Notes under the pieces: model-generated
Seen by the model: only the letters and a program-made list of their open reading frames with translations
The model's database searches: none
What the model was told of the DNA's origin: nothing
Position numbers and translations under genes: made by a program
Part shown: piece after piece, positions 9,179-21,894 of the stretch
Layout: the number at the start of each line of letters is the position of its first letter
Position numbering within the stretch: the stretch's first letter is position 1
NCBI GenBank assembly: GCA_011526095.1
Contig: WYBA01000313.1
Coordinates: 1-64,000 of the forward strand
DNA from: Myxococcales bacterium
GTDB taxonomy: Bacteria > Myxococcota_A > Polyangia > Haliangiales > Haliangiaceae
Reading direction: 5' to 3'
DNA: 64,000 nucleotides

Positions 9179-10630
9179 ATGCTTCCGGACGGTGGTGCAC
9201 GACCGACGTCGGGACCCGCCGCAGGCGCGCAGCGGGGGCGCCCTGCGGCCAAGCGGCTGCCACGCCTCGGGTTTCTCAAGGGCGCGGCGCTCGGCGTCGT
9301 GGTCGTGCTGCCCACCGTGGCAGCCGGGGTCTGGGTGCTGGCGCGGGCTGGGATCGGCAACCCGGCGGTCACGATGGTCGAGGCCCTCCGGATGGCGACC
9401 GTGTTCGCCGGGATCGCGGCCGTGCTCACGGCGGGTGGGATCGGCCGGCTCGCCGCGCACGCCAGCGTGACGCCCGGCGGCGTGCGGACGGCCGTGATCC
9501 GCGCGGCGCGCGCCCAGGCGATCGCGAGCGCCGGGCTGGTGATCATCGCGGCGATCCCGCACGGCGAGCTGCCCGCGGATCCGTGGACGTGGAGCTGGTT
9601 CGCGGTCGCCGGCCTGATCGGCGGTGCGCTCAGCGGCGTGATCATCGGGCTGGTGTGCGGGGCGCCGGTGGACGAGCGGCTGCCGACGGTGGCGGAGCTG
9701 GCGCGCATGATCCCGAGCCTGCTGCCGGTCGCCGGCGAGGTCGGGCGCGCACGACCGGCGCGCCCGGGCGAGGTGACGGCGACCGTGACGGCGACCGTGA
9801 CGGCGCCCCCTGCCCCGGCGGTCGACGAGCCCGCCGCGGCGGCGACGGTCGCGCCCGTCGCGCCCGTCGCGCCCGAACCCACGACCGCGCTGCCGCTGCC
9901 AGCGGACGTGCCGGCCCCGGCCCCGGCCACGCCCGCGCCGGGCGACGTCGCCTCCGCGATCGCCGAGCCGCCCGTCGACGACGCGCCCGCGCCGCCACTG
10001 GACCGAGATCACGCGCGGCGGCAGCGGCGCGCCGGGCGCAAGGCGCTCGTGGTCGAGACCGCGCGGCAGGACACGCCGGGCCCCAAGCTGGTCCGGCCGG
10101 AGCGGATGACGGTCGAGCGCAGCGGCGAGCGCGGCGCGACCGGCGCCCCGACGACGCCCGTGGCCACGCCCAGCATCACGTCCACCACCGGCGGCGGCAC
10201 ACCGCTGCCGGTGCCGGTGCCGCTGGGCGAGTCGATGCCGGTGCGCGCCGGCTCGATCGACCCCGACGCGATCGAGGAGACCAACATCGAGGGCCGGATC
10301 GGGGAGACGGTCGACGTGGCGCGGCTCGCGCGGGCCGCGTCGGCGCCGCGCCCTGACGCGGCGCCCGAGGACACGGTGACCGGCGTGACCTCGCCCGAGG
10401 TCACCAGCGTCACGTCGCCCGAGGTCACGTCGCCCGAGGTCACGAGCGTCAGGTCGCACAAGACCACCGGCGTCACCTCGCCGGAGGTCACCATGCCCGG
10501 CGGGGCGACCGCGCCAGGCGGCGAGACGACGACGATGGCTGCCGACGCCGCGACGTCGGCTCCCGCGGACAGTGGCGCCGCGTCGCAGCACGACGACGAC
10601 GCCGAGACCGCGGTCAAGGACCCGGCGTGA
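9179..10630 (+). CDS. Membrane protein with Pro/Ala-rich, TSPEV-repeat tail
   Basis: The product has 483 residues from ATG 9179. Residues 30-165 carry about four hydrophobic segments. The rest is low complexity and rich in Pro, Ala, Thr and Val, with repeated TSPEVTS units near 10381-10500. A short conserved-looking motif, DAIEETNIEGRIGETVDVARL, lies near the end. The gene ends in GTGA, overlapping the start of the next gene, so the two are translationally coupled. No family is recognised; the tail could be a cytoplasmic scaffold. Confidence 0.65.
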   Translation: MLPDGGARPTSGPAAGAQRGRPAAKRLPRLGFLKGAALGVVVVLPTVAAGVWVLARAGIGNPAVTMVEALRMATVFAGIAAVLTAGGIGRLAAHASVTPGGVRTAVIRAARAQAIASAGLVIIAAIPHGELPADPWTWSWFAVAGLIGGALSGVIIGLVCGAPVDERLPTVAELARMIPSLLPVAGEVGRARPARPGEVTATVTATVTAPPAPAVDEPAAAATVAPVAPVAPEPTTALPLPADVPAPAPATPAPGDVASAIAEPPVDDAPAPPLDRDHARRQRRAGRKALVVETARQDTPGPKLVRPERMTVERSGERGATGAPTTPVATPSITSTTGGGTPLPVPVPLGESMPVRAGSIDPDAIEETNIEGRIGETVDVARLARAASAPRPDAAPEDTVTGVTSPEVTSVTSPEVTSPEVTSVRSHKTTGVTSPEVTMPGGATAPGGETTTMAADAATSAPADSGAASQHDDDAETAVKDPA

Positions 10631-11388
10631 CCGACGCCGCGCCGTGGCGACCGGGCGAGCTGCGCGCGCTCGCGCTGGCCCTGCTCGCCTCGCTCGTGCT
10701 GCTCCAGCTGCCGTTCGGCGGGTTCGTGCTCTACCCGTTCAAGCTGCTCGGCACGTGGCTGCACGAGGTCTCGCACGGCCTGGTGATGCTGCTCGCCGGC
10801 GCCGGGTTCGATCGGATGGAGGTCTATCGCGACGGCAGCGGCATCGCGTTCGCCGACGGGGCGGCCGGCGCGTTCGGCGCGGGCGCGATCGCCGCCGCCG
10901 GCTACATGGGGACGCCGCTGTGGGGCGTCGCGCTGGTGTGGTTCGGCCAGCGCGAGCACGTCGCGCGCCGCGCGCTGCTCGCGATCGGCGCGGTGCTGGG
11001 GCTGACCACGGTGCTGTTCCTCGCCAACCGCTTCGGGCAGGTCGCGCTCGGGGTGACCGCCGCGGTGACCCTGGTCGCGGGCGTCGCCCTGCCCGGTCGC
11101 GGCGCGGTGCTGCTGTGCAACTTCCTCGCGGCCCAGGCGTGCGTCGGCGCGGTCGTCGACATCCGCGTGCTCTACCGCCCGACGCTGGTGGTCAACGGCG
11201 AGGAGCGCGGCTCGGACGCGCACCAGATGGCGCTGGCCACGTTCGGCACCAGCGAGCCGTGGGCGATCTGGGTGTGGGCGTCGGTGTGGCTGGCGTGGTC
11301 GCTGGCGATCTTGTTCGTCGCGCTGCGGCTGGCCGCGCGCCGCGCGCCCCCGCCCGCGCCCCCAGCTCTCCGAGCCCCACAGCCCTAG
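10627..11388 (+). CDS. M50-like (M50B-type) integral membrane protein
   Basis: The product has 253 residues and starts at GTG 10627 inside the upstream stop (GTGA overlap). The motif TWLHEVSHGLVML is an HExxH zinc site within a membrane segment, followed by about five further hydrophobic helices, as in M50B-like peptidases. The second-ligand Asp motif of site-2 proteases is not obvious, so activity is uncertain. The 3' end shares a CTAG with the convergent extensin-like gene, both stop codons using the same four bases. Confidence 0.75.
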   Translation: MTDAAPWRPGELRALALALLASLVLLQLPFGGFVLYPFKLLGTWLHEVSHGLVMLLAGAGFDRMEVYRDGSGIAFADGAAGAFGAGAIAAAGYMGTPLWGVALVWFGQREHVARRALLAIGAVLGLTTVLFLANRFGQVALGVTAAVTLVAGVALPGRGAVLLCNFLAAQACVGAVVDIRVLYRPTLVVNGEERGSDAHQMALATFGTSEPWAIWVWASVWLAWSLAILFVALRLAARRAPPPAPPALRAPQP

Positions 11389-12074
11389 TGAATCGCGGGC
11401 TGCTCGGCCCGGACGGCGGCGCGGTCCTTCCACGCGCGCGCCTCCAGGTGGAAGTGATCGTGATGGGCGTCGTCGTAGTCGGGCGACAGCACCAGCCGGA
11501 ACAGCCCGGAGCGCGCGAGCTGGCACTGCAGCGTCTTGAGGATCGCGCCGCCGGCCGTGAGCGGCTGACCGAGGCAGTCGACGCCGTCGCCGAGGCCCTG
11601 CTCGTAGTCGAGCGCGACCGACAGGGTGCCCGTGGTCGCGCCGACGAGCTGGTGGACGTCGATCGCCAGCCCGAACGAGTGCTTCGACGGCTTGTTCGTG
11701 CCGCGGACGTTGCGCCGCGAGTAGGCCGAGCTGAACACGGCCTCGTCGACGCCGAGCGCGACGAGGTACGGGCCGGCCTCGGCCAGCGACACCGCGAGCG
11801 AGCAGTCGATCACCAGCGCGGCGCCGCCCGAGGCGCGGTAGGTGACGCCGCCGAGCGGGCCCTGGATCTCGACGCCGATCGCGATGCCCTTCTTCGCGGC
11901 GCGGACGTAGGCGACGCCGCGCGCGTCGAGCTCGGCCAGGCAGCTCGCCTCGGCGTCCGCCTTCGCGGCGACGCGCGCGCGCTTGCCGCGCTTGCCCGCG
12001 TCGGCCGGCGCGGCGGCGGCGGCGAGCCCGACCACGCCGGCGAGCGTGGCCACCACGGCGAGTGTGGGGCGCAT
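11385..12074 (-). CDS. Secreted extensin-like / M15-type peptidase family protein
   Basis: The product has 229 residues. An N-terminal signal peptide (about residues 1-26, ending ADAG) is followed by a domain with SKHSFGLAIDVH and a C-terminal DDAHHDHFHLEA. The His and Asp arrangement is that of VanY/M15 and extensin-like C-terminal (DUF882-related) zinc hydrolases acting on peptidoglycan. Four Cys residues in the mature part could form disulfides. Exported, probably periplasmic. Confidence 0.8.
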   Translation of the reverse strand: MRPTLAVVATLAGVVGLAAAAAPADAGKRGKRARVAAKADAEASCLAELDARGVAYVRAAKKGIAIGVEIQGPLGGVTYRASGGAALVIDCSLAVSLAEAGPYLVALGVDEAVFSSAYSRRNVRGTNKPSKHSFGLAIDVHQLVGATTGTLSVALDYEQGLGDGVDCLGQPLTAGGAILKTLQCQLARSGLFRLVLSPDYDDAHHDHFHLEARAWKDRAAVRAEQPAIH

Positions 12075-12138
12075 GGATCTGCCGTACCGCCGGGCGGCCG
12101 GGCGGGCAAGTTTCGCGCGGCCCGGCCCCGGCGCCGGG

Positions 12139-14361
12139 TCAGGGAGCCGGGCGGATCGTCGCGAGGATCGCGCCGAGCGCCGCCGCCGCGCCGGCGTCGC
12201 GTGCCAGCACGTCGGGCACGTAGAGCGCGCCGACCAGCGGGAGGTCGCCGACCTGGCCGGTGAAGGCGATCACGCGGTAGCGCTGGGTCGAGCCGAGCGG
12301 GTCGGTGCCGACCGCGATCCACTCGGTCGAGGCCCACCCGTCGGGCACCGGGACGATCAGCGCGGTCGCGTCCTCGACGCCGTCGAACCCACGCTCCTTC
12401 GCGCGCCCGCGCTCGGTGTGAACCCACGGACCGAGCCGCTCGACGGCCGCGCCGGGCGCGTCCGCGACGAGCGACAGCACGACGTAGATCTCGCGGTCGA
12501 CCAGCTCGTCTCCCCCCGCCACCCACGGCGCCGGGACGTCGACGACGAACGGGCCGAGGGCGCGCGTGGCGCGCGGCTGCGCGGCGAGCTCGTCGGCGTA
12601 GCCGGTGCGCACCGCCATCACGCCGCCGGCGACGTAGGCGACGACCAGCGCGCCGGCGAGCCCGCGCGCCAGCCACCGGACCGCGGCGTGCTCCGCCCAC
12701 CGCCACGACGGCGACAGCGCCAGCCCGACGACGGCCCCGCCGACGAGGCCGCCGAGGTGGGCCGACTGATCGATCACCTCGTAGAACACGCCGATCGCGA
12801 TCTGCGCGGCGGTGACGACGGCGAGCGCGCCGAGCAGCGAGCGCCGCCACTCGCGGCGGTAGCTCTGGTGGTGCAGCGCGAGCTCGACCAGCGTCGCGCC
12901 GAGCAGGCCGAACATCGCGCCCGAGGCGCCCGCGGACACGCCGGCGCGCGACATCAGGTGGCTCGCGATCGCCCCGACCAGGCCCGCGACGCCGTAGATG
13001 ACGAGCATCCGGGTCCGGCCGAACAGCCCCTCGGCCAGCCGGCCGAGCGACCACAGGCCGAGCGCGTTGACGACGAGGTGGACCCAGCCGACGTGGACGA
13101 ACACCGACGAGGCGAGCCGCCACAGCTGCCCGCCCTCGACCGACCAGCGCAGGTTGGCGCCGGCGCGGACGATCGTGCCCAGATCGCCCGCCGGCCCGAC
13201 GAGCAGCGCGCACAGCGCGGCGACGGCCAGGTTGAGCCCGACCAGCACCGCGGTGACGCCGACGAGCCGCGACGGGATCCGCGGGGGCAGCGTCAGCTCC
13301 GCGCGCGCCAGCCGGTCCGCCAGCGCGGCGGCGCGGGCCGGGGCCGCGGGCGCCGGCCGGTCGATCTCGGCCAGGCTGCGGTCGACGAGGGCGCGGGCGC
13401 GGCCGTCGCGGGGCGAGCGCGCGCGGGCCGTCTCGAACGCCGCGCGCGCGCCGGCGACGTCGCCGGCGGCGTGGCGCGCGACGCCCGCCCAGTAGCTCCG
13501 CGCCGCGGTCGACAGGTGGCCGGCGAGCGCGGGCTCGAGCAGCCGGTCGACCGCCTCGACGCGGCCGGTGTGCGCGAGGAACACCAGGCGCAGGCGGTGG
13601 ACGACGAGCGCGAGCTCGCTCACGCCGCGCGCCGCGCGCTCGAACCGCTCGGCGTGCTCGGCGGCGCGGTCGAGGTCACCGCGCCGCAGGTACGCGCCGA
13701 CCAGCTCGATCCACAGGGGAGGCGACATCCCCAGCTCGCGGCCGACGTGCCGGTAGGTCCGCGGCCCGTCCTCGGCCTCGGGGCCGACGGCGCCGTCGGC
13801 CCCGTCGGGCGACTCGGGCGGGGCCTGCTCGCCCGCGAGCAGGTGCGCCTCCGCCCAGCCGACCGCGTCGTCCCACCGCTGCGCCGACAGGTAGAGCAGC
13901 ACGATCCGCTCGTCGAGCCCGGCGCGGACCGCCGGCGGCGCGCGCTCGCGCACCGCGCGCAGCGCGCCGACGGCCTCGTCGACGCGCCCGGCGTGGACCT
14001 CGCGCAGGGTCGCGATCGTCTTCTTCTCCTCGCGGCCGCCGGTGCCCGGCTGGAGCACGTCGCGGATGTCGACGAGCACGCCGGCGAGCCGCAGCCGGTC
14101 GGTGGCGACCGCCCACCGCGCCGCCGCGCGCAGCGCCGGCGCGACGACGAGCAGGCACGCGCCGGCGCCGAGCGCGACCGCGCCGAGCGCGTCGACCCAC
14201 GCCGGGCCGTCGCCGCTCGCGAGCGCGACCACCGCGAGCGCGGCGACCGCGAGCAGCATCCACCCGTACGTGGCCGAGCCGAACGGCTGGCGCCGCACGA
14301 ACAGCAGGCCCCAGTACGAGCACGGCACCAGGACGGAGAGCAGCGCGAGCTCCCACAGCAT
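12139..14361 (-). CDS. Rhomboid family intramembrane serine protease with helical-repeat N-terminus
   Basis: The product has 740 residues, much longer than a minimal rhomboid. It begins with two or three membrane segments, then about 250 residues of Ala-rich helical repeats resembling TPRs. The rhomboid core shows VHVGWVHLVVNALGLWSLG, the catalytic serine in GASGAMFGLLG and the catalytic His in SAHLGGLVGG. A 150-residue soluble tail follows. It would cut substrates within the membrane. It is the most upstream-facing end of a minus-strand run with accA, miaA and mutL, and lies last in that run. Confidence 0.88.
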   Translation of the reverse strand: MLWELALLSVLVPCSYWGLLFVRRQPFGSATYGWMLLAVAALAVVALASGDGPAWVDALGAVALGAGACLLVVAPALRAAARWAVATDRLRLAGVLVDIRDVLQPGTGGREEKKTIATLREVHAGRVDEAVGALRAVRERAPPAVRAGLDERIVLLYLSAQRWDDAVGWAEAHLLAGEQAPPESPDGADGAVGPEAEDGPRTYRHVGRELGMSPPLWIELVGAYLRRGDLDRAAEHAERFERAARGVSELALVVHRLRLVFLAHTGRVEAVDRLLEPALAGHLSTAARSYWAGVARHAAGDVAGARAAFETARARSPRDGRARALVDRSLAEIDRPAPAAPARAAALADRLARAELTLPPRIPSRLVGVTAVLVGLNLAVAALCALLVGPAGDLGTIVRAGANLRWSVEGGQLWRLASSVFVHVGWVHLVVNALGLWSLGRLAEGLFGRTRMLVIYGVAGLVGAIASHLMSRAGVSAGASGAMFGLLGATLVELALHHQSYRREWRRSLLGALAVVTAAQIAIGVFYEVIDQSAHLGGLVGGAVVGLALSPSWRWAEHAAVRWLARGLAGALVVAYVAGGVMAVRTGYADELAAQPRATRALGPFVVDVPAPWVAGGDELVDREIYVVLSLVADAPGAAVERLGPWVHTERGRAKERGFDGVEDATALIVPVPDGWASTEWIAVGTDPLGSTQRYRVIAFTGQVGDLPLVGALYVPDVLARDAGAAAALGAILATIRPAP

Positions 14362-14368
14362 CGCGGTG

Positions 14369-15352
<984 letters not shown>

Positions 15353-15353
15353 G

Positions 15354-16301
15354 TCAGCCAGGGGTGTCCCGGCCGGGACGTAGGTACCGCTCTAGCGAAT
15401 CGAGGTCAACGGCCGCCGGATCCGGCGACCACTCCACGGACTGGTCGGACCTGTACCACGATAGCTGGCGTCGGGCGTAGTGCCGCGACGCCTGCTGGGT
15501 CCGGGCGATCGCGGTGGGCACGTCGATCTCTCCCGCGAGGTGGGCGTGGACCTCGCCGTAGCCGATCGCCTCCTGCGACCTCAGGGGCGGCGCGTAGCCC
15601 GCGGCGCGCAGCGCGCGCACCTCGTCGACCAGGCCGGCGTCGAACATGCCCTGCACGCGGGCGTCGATCCGGCGGTACAGCTCGTCGCGCGGCGGCGCGA
15701 GCCCGACCACCCGCGCCTCGTAGCGGCGCGGCAGCGTGCGGAAGTCGTGGCGCCGCTGGTGCTCGCTCATCGGCACGCCGGTGAGCGCTTGGACCTCGAG
15801 CGCGCGGATCAGGCGCTTGCGGTCGTTGGGGTCGATCTTCGCCGCCATCTCGGGGTCGTCGGCGTGCAGCCGGGCCCACAGCGCGGCCGTCCCCTCGGCG
15901 TCGGCGATCGCCCCGAGCTCGGCGCGCAGCGCGGGATCGGCGGGCGGCGCGTCGAACAGCCCGTACATCAGGATGCGGACGTAGAGCATCGTCCCGCCGC
16001 ACACGATGATCGGGCGGTCACGCGCCGCGAGGTCCGCGACCGCGGCGTCGGCGAGCGCGGCGAACCGCGCCGCCGTCATCTCCTCGTCGGGGGCGATCAC
16101 GTCGAGCCCGTGGTGCGGGATCTCGGCGCGCTCGGCGGCGGAGACCTTGCCGGTCCCGATGTCCATGCCGCGGTAGACCTGCTGGCTGTCGCACGACACG
16201 ACCTCGCCGCCGGCGCGGCGGGCGAGGTCGAGCGACAGCCGGGTCTTGCCGGCGCCGGTCGGGCCGACGATCACCACCAGGCGCGGTCGTGGCGCGTCCA
16301 C
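15354..16301 (-). CDS. miaA: tRNA dimethylallyltransferase
   Basis: The product has 315 residues from GTG 16301, a typical length. The P-loop G13-PTGAGKT20 and the diagnostic DSQQVYRGMDIGTGK are present, followed by the GGTMLYVRILMYGL and NDRKRLIRALEV blocks. The enzyme adds a dimethylallyl group to A37 of tRNAs reading UNN codons. It lies 23 bp downstream of mutL, a neighbour order (mutL-miaA) common in bacteria. Confidence 0.97.
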   Translation of the reverse strand: MDAPRPRLVVIVGPTGAGKTRLSLDLARRAGGEVVSCDSQQVYRGMDIGTGKVSAAERAEIPHHGLDVIAPDEEMTAARFAALADAAVADLAARDRPIIVCGGTMLYVRILMYGLFDAPPADPALRAELGAIADAEGTAALWARLHADDPEMAAKIDPNDRKRLIRALEVQALTGVPMSEHQRRHDFRTLPRRYEARVVGLAPPRDELYRRIDARVQGMFDAGLVDEVRALRAAGYAPPLRSQEAIGYGEVHAHLAGEIDVPTAIARTQQASRHYARRQLSWYRSDQSVEWSPDPAAVDLDSLERYLRPGRDTPG

Positions 16302-16324
16302 TTCGATGAGCCCTTATGGAAGCG

Positions 16325-18292
<1,968 letters not shown>

Positions 18293-18405
18293 GGGGCCGG
18301 CATAGCACGTCGATCCGACACCCGCGCGCGCCGCGCGGGCCCCGCTGCGCCGACGCCGCCGGCGGATTGCGCCCGGCCGGGGATTCGACTAGCGTGCCCT
18401 CGCTC

Positions 18406-19443
18406 ATGACGCAGGCTGCGCCACGCCAGCGCCGGATCCGCCCCGCTCGGGGCCGCGTCGCCGCGATCACCGGCGCCTGCACCTACCTCGGCACCGAGCT
18501 GTGCAAGCGGCTCGACGAGGACCCGCGCTACGACAAGATCGTCGTGCTCGACGTCCGGCCCCCGTCCCTGCCCGCGGCGGCGCAGTCGAAGCTGGTGTTC
18601 TTCAACGTCGATCTCACCCAGCCGACGGTCGACGACGACCTCGCGGTGCTGCTCGATCGCGAGGGCGTCGACACGGTCGTCCACGGCGCGTTCCTGTCGC
18701 ACCCGACGCACGCCCAGGAGTGGGCGCACGAGCTCGAGGACGTCGGCACGATGCACGTGCTCAACGCGTGCGCCGAGGTGGCGACGCCGCGGGTGGTGAT
18801 GGTGTCGACGACGCTGGTCTACGGCGCGCACCCGGCGAACCCGAACTTCCTGCCGGAGTCGGCGGAGCTGCGCGGCCACCGCGACTCGCGGTTCATCAAC
18901 GACAAGGTCCGCGCCGAGAAGCAGGCGCTGCGGTTCGCCCGCGACAACCCCGGCTCGCGCGTCGCGATCCTGCGGTTCGCGCCGATCCTCGGCCCGACCG
19001 TGTCGAACATGTTCACGCGCTTTCTGTCGCGGCCGGTCGCGCCCGTGATGATGGGACACGATCCGCTGATGCAGTTCGTCCACGAGCTCGACGCCGCGTG
19101 GGCGCTGCAGCTCGCGGTCGACGGCGACGCGGAGGGCCCGTTCAACATCGTCGGCAAGGGCGTCCTGCCCTACACGACGGTGCTCGCGATGATGGGCCGC
19201 GTGCCGATGCCGGTGCCGTACCTGGCGGCGCGCCAGCTGTTCAAGGCGCTGTGGGCGACGCAGGTCGTGCGGTCGCCGCCGTCGTTGCTCGATTTCCTGC
19301 TCTACCTGTGCGTCGCCGACGGCGAGCGCGCGCGCCGCGAGCTCGGGTTCGCGCCGCGGCTGTCGATCAAGCGCACGATCTACGACTTCCTCGGGCTGCG
19401 CCCCGAGGACGATGCCACCGACGTGGCGCAGGCGACCGGCTGA
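18406..19443 (+). CDS. NAD-dependent epimerase/dehydratase-like SDR protein
   Basis: The product has 345 residues from ATG 18406; an upstream in-frame TTG at 18367 is less likely. The N-terminal Rossmann fold has a GACTYLGTEL glycine motif and a VVLDVRPP acidic strand end. VHGAFLSHPT, VMVSTTLVYG and LRFAPILGP follow the extended-SDR pattern. The catalytic YxxxK appears as F-I-N-D-K: Lys is kept but Tyr is replaced by Phe. The next gene is an acyltransferase 2 bp away. As I recall, the same gene pairing occurs in mycobacteria (Rv0501/Rv0502), suggesting a lipid-related role. Confidence 0.8.
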   Translation: MTQAAPRQRRIRPARGRVAAITGACTYLGTELCKRLDEDPRYDKIVVLDVRPPSLPAAAQSKLVFFNVDLTQPTVDDDLAVLLDREGVDTVVHGAFLSHPTHAQEWAHELEDVGTMHVLNACAEVATPRVVMVSTTLVYGAHPANPNFLPESAELRGHRDSRFINDKVRAEKQALRFARDNPGSRVAILRFAPILGPTVSNMFTRFLSRPVAPVMMGHDPLMQFVHELDAAWALQLAVDGDAEGPFNIVGKGVLPYTTVLAMMGRVPMPVPYLAARQLFKALWATQVVRSPPSLLDFLLYLCVADGERARRELGFAPRLSIKRTIYDFLGLRPEDDATDVAQATG

Positions 19444-19445
19444 CC

Positions 19446-20540
19446 ATGGGCCCCGACGATCGCGATCCCGAAGGCGACGCCGCCGACCCCGCCGTGCCCG
19501 ACGCGGGCTGGAGCGAGGGCTGGCCGTCCGAGCACGACGAGGACGTGTACCTCGGCGAGGAGGCCGTGGTCCCGCCCGGCGAGTACACGCACATCCCGTC
19601 GCGGCCGCACCGCAACGACGACGTGGAGCTGCGCGAGCTCGAGCGCCGCGTCGAGTCCCAGCGCACGCCGGTCTACCCGATCGACGCCCGCCGCAAGCGC
19701 GCGCCGGCGTCGCTCGAGGCGCTGTGGGAGGGCTGGCGCAAGCTCGCGATGTCCGGCCGCGCCGACGTCGTCGACGACTTCGGCCGCGACCCGCGCACCA
19801 CCGCCCGGTGGGAGCCGCTGCTCGAGCTGCTCTACACCCGGTGGTTCCGCTGCCACACCACGGGCCTCGAGCACGTCCCGGCGCACGGCCCGGCGCTGCT
19901 GGTCGCCAACCACGCCGGCACCCTGCCCTACGACTCGGCGATGATCGTGCACGCGGTGCGGCGCGATCACCCGGCGCGCCGCGACGTCCGCCCGCTGATC
20001 GAGGACGCGATCTTTCACCTGCCGTGGCTCGGCCCGCTGGTCAACCGCATCGGCGGCGTCCGCGCCTGCCCCGAGAACGCCGAGCGGCTGCTCCAGCGCG
20101 GCGAGCTGGTCGCGGTGTTCCCCGAGGGCGTCAAGGGCATGGGCAAGCTGTGGCGCGAGCGCTACCGGCTGCAGCGGTTCGGCCGCGGCGGCTTCGTCAA
20201 GCTCGCGCTGCGCTCGCGCGCCCCGCTGATCCCGGTCGCCGTCGTCGGCGCCGAGGAGGCGGTGCCGATGCTGGGCAAGGTGACCTGGTTCGCGCGCTCG
20301 GTCGGCCTGCCGTACGTGCCGATCACGCCGACGTTCCCGTGGCTGGGGCCGGCCGGCCTGCTGCCGCTGCCGAGCCGGTGGTCGCTGCGGTTCGGCCCGC
20401 CGATCGACCTCGCCGCCCAGTACGGCCCCGAGGCCGCGGACGACCGCCTGCTGGTCAATCGCCTCGCGGATCAGGTCCGCGCCCAGCTCCAGCAGATGGT
20501 CGACGAGGCCCTGGCCGCGCGCGGCTCGGCCTATCGGTAG
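19446..20540 (+). CDS. PlsC-like lysophospholipid acyltransferase family protein
   Basis: The product has 364 residues from ATG 19446. An acidic N-terminal extension of about 100 residues precedes the acyltransferase core. Motif I is NHAGTLPYD, an extended variant of NHx4D. The glycerol-phosphate motif is FPEGVKGMGK, and a later IPVAVVGAEEAV block is present. It should transfer acyl groups to a lipid acceptor at the membrane, but the substrate is not determined. It follows the SDR gene with 2 bp between them. Confidence 0.85.
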   Translation: MGPDDRDPEGDAADPAVPDAGWSEGWPSEHDEDVYLGEEAVVPPGEYTHIPSRPHRNDDVELRELERRVESQRTPVYPIDARRKRAPASLEALWEGWRKLAMSGRADVVDDFGRDPRTTARWEPLLELLYTRWFRCHTTGLEHVPAHGPALLVANHAGTLPYDSAMIVHAVRRDHPARRDVRPLIEDAIFHLPWLGPLVNRIGGVRACPENAERLLQRGELVAVFPEGVKGMGKLWRERYRLQRFGRGGFVKLALRSRAPLIPVAVVGAEEAVPMLGKVTWFARSVGLPYVPITPTFPWLGPAGLLPLPSRWSLRFGPPIDLAAQYGPEAADDRLLVNRLADQVRAQLQQMVDEALAARGSAYR

Positions 20541-20584
20541 CTTGGACCGGCGCCGCCCTGGGGTGCGTGTTAGGATCGCGACGA

Positions 20585-21118
20585 ATGTCGCGGACCGACG
20601 ACGACTTCGAAGCGTTCCTCGACCTCGCGCGCGAGCTGCTCGCCAAGGGTGACGCTCCGACCGAGCTCGCCGAGGCGTCGGCGGCGTGCAACCGCGCGAT
20701 CGCGATGCGCCCCGACGACCCCGACGCCTGGCTGCTCAAGTGCCAGCTGCTGTCGGCGCAGGGGGACGACGCGGCGGCGCTGGCCGCCGCGGAGATGGCA
20801 GTCAAGCGCGCGCCGCGGCGGGCCGAGGCCCACTACTGGCGCGCCGCGGTGCTGGGCGATCTCGGGTGCCTCGAGGAGGGCCTGGCGGCGCTCGACCGCG
20901 CGTTCCGCGCCCTCGGCGGCGAGGACAGCTGGCTGCTCGAGGACCTGTACTACGAGAAGGCGACGATGCTCGACGCCCTCGGCCAGCGCGAGGCCGCGAT
21001 CGCGACCTACGAGGCCGGCCTCGAGCGCTGCCCCGCCTCGGCGATCCTGCGCGCGGGCCTCGAGCCGATCGAGCGGCCGCGCCCGTCGCTCAAGGTCCTG
21101 CGCGGCGGGATCGGCTAG
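20585..21118 (+). CDS. Tetratricopeptide repeat protein
   Basis: The product has 177 residues from ATG 20585. Three or four TPR-like helix pairs are visible, for example AACNRAIAMRPDDPDAWLLKC, then AAEMAVKRAPRRAEAHYWRAA and AIATYEAGLERCP. No signal peptide or membrane segment is seen, so it is probably a cytoplasmic adaptor. It is the third gene of a plus-strand run after the SDR/acyltransferase pair, with a 44-bp gap. Confidence 0.82.
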   Translation: MSRTDDDFEAFLDLARELLAKGDAPTELAEASAACNRAIAMRPDDPDAWLLKCQLLSAQGDDAAALAAAEMAVKRAPRRAEAHYWRAAVLGDLGCLEEGLAALDRAFRALGGEDSWLLEDLYYEKATMLDALGQREAAIATYEAGLERCPASAILRAGLEPIERPRPSLKVLRGGIG

Positions 21119-21148
21119 TCACCAGCGCCGCCGCGTCGTCCGCCGCCG

Positions 21149-21894
21149 TCAGGGCGGGACGGTGACGACGAACACCGCGCCGAGCTCGCCGCGCGTCTCG
21201 ACCGCGATCTTGCCGCCGTGCGCCTCGACCGCGAGCCGGCAGAAGTACAGCCCCAGGCCGCGGTGGGCCGAGGCGCGCCGCGCTTCGACCCGGTAGTAGC
21301 GGCCGAAGATCGCCTCGCGCTCGGCCGCGGGCACCGGCGGGCCGTCGTTGCCGACGGTGATCTCGACCGAGCCGTCGCCGAGCGCGCGCGCGCCGATCAC
21401 GACGAGGCCGCCGCGCCGCGCGAACCGCAGCGCGTTGTCGACCAGGTGCTCGAGCACGCGCTCGGCGAGCGAGGCGTCGAGCGCCGCCGTCAGCCCGGCC
21501 GGGACGTCGACCTCGACGCGGACGTCGCGGACGCGGATGCCGGCGGCGTTGCGCGCGCGCGCGCGCGCCGCGAGCTCCGCGAGGTCGACGGCGACGCGCT
21601 CGACGTTCAGGTCGCCCGCCTCGAGCTCCGCGGTGTCGAGGATGCACGCGACCAAAGACAGCGCGCGCGACGCCAGCGACGAGCAGTCCTCGAGGCTGTC
21701 GCGCGCGATCGCCGAGACCTGCGCGTCCGCGAGCTCCTCGCGCATCAGCTCGAGGTTGCCGAGCAGCGCGGCGAGCGGGTTGCGCAGGTCGTGGACGACG
21801 AGCTCGACCAGGCGCTGGCGGCGGGCGCGGCCACCGCCGTCGAGCACCTCGTCGCCCGAGTCGTCGGCGCGCGCCGCTGGCTCGGCCTCGGCGC

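Noticed and set aside
11385-11388. Functional meaning of the shared CTAG stop codons
   Set aside because: Convergent stops sharing CTAG can arise by chance in compact genomes; no extra signal supports regulation.
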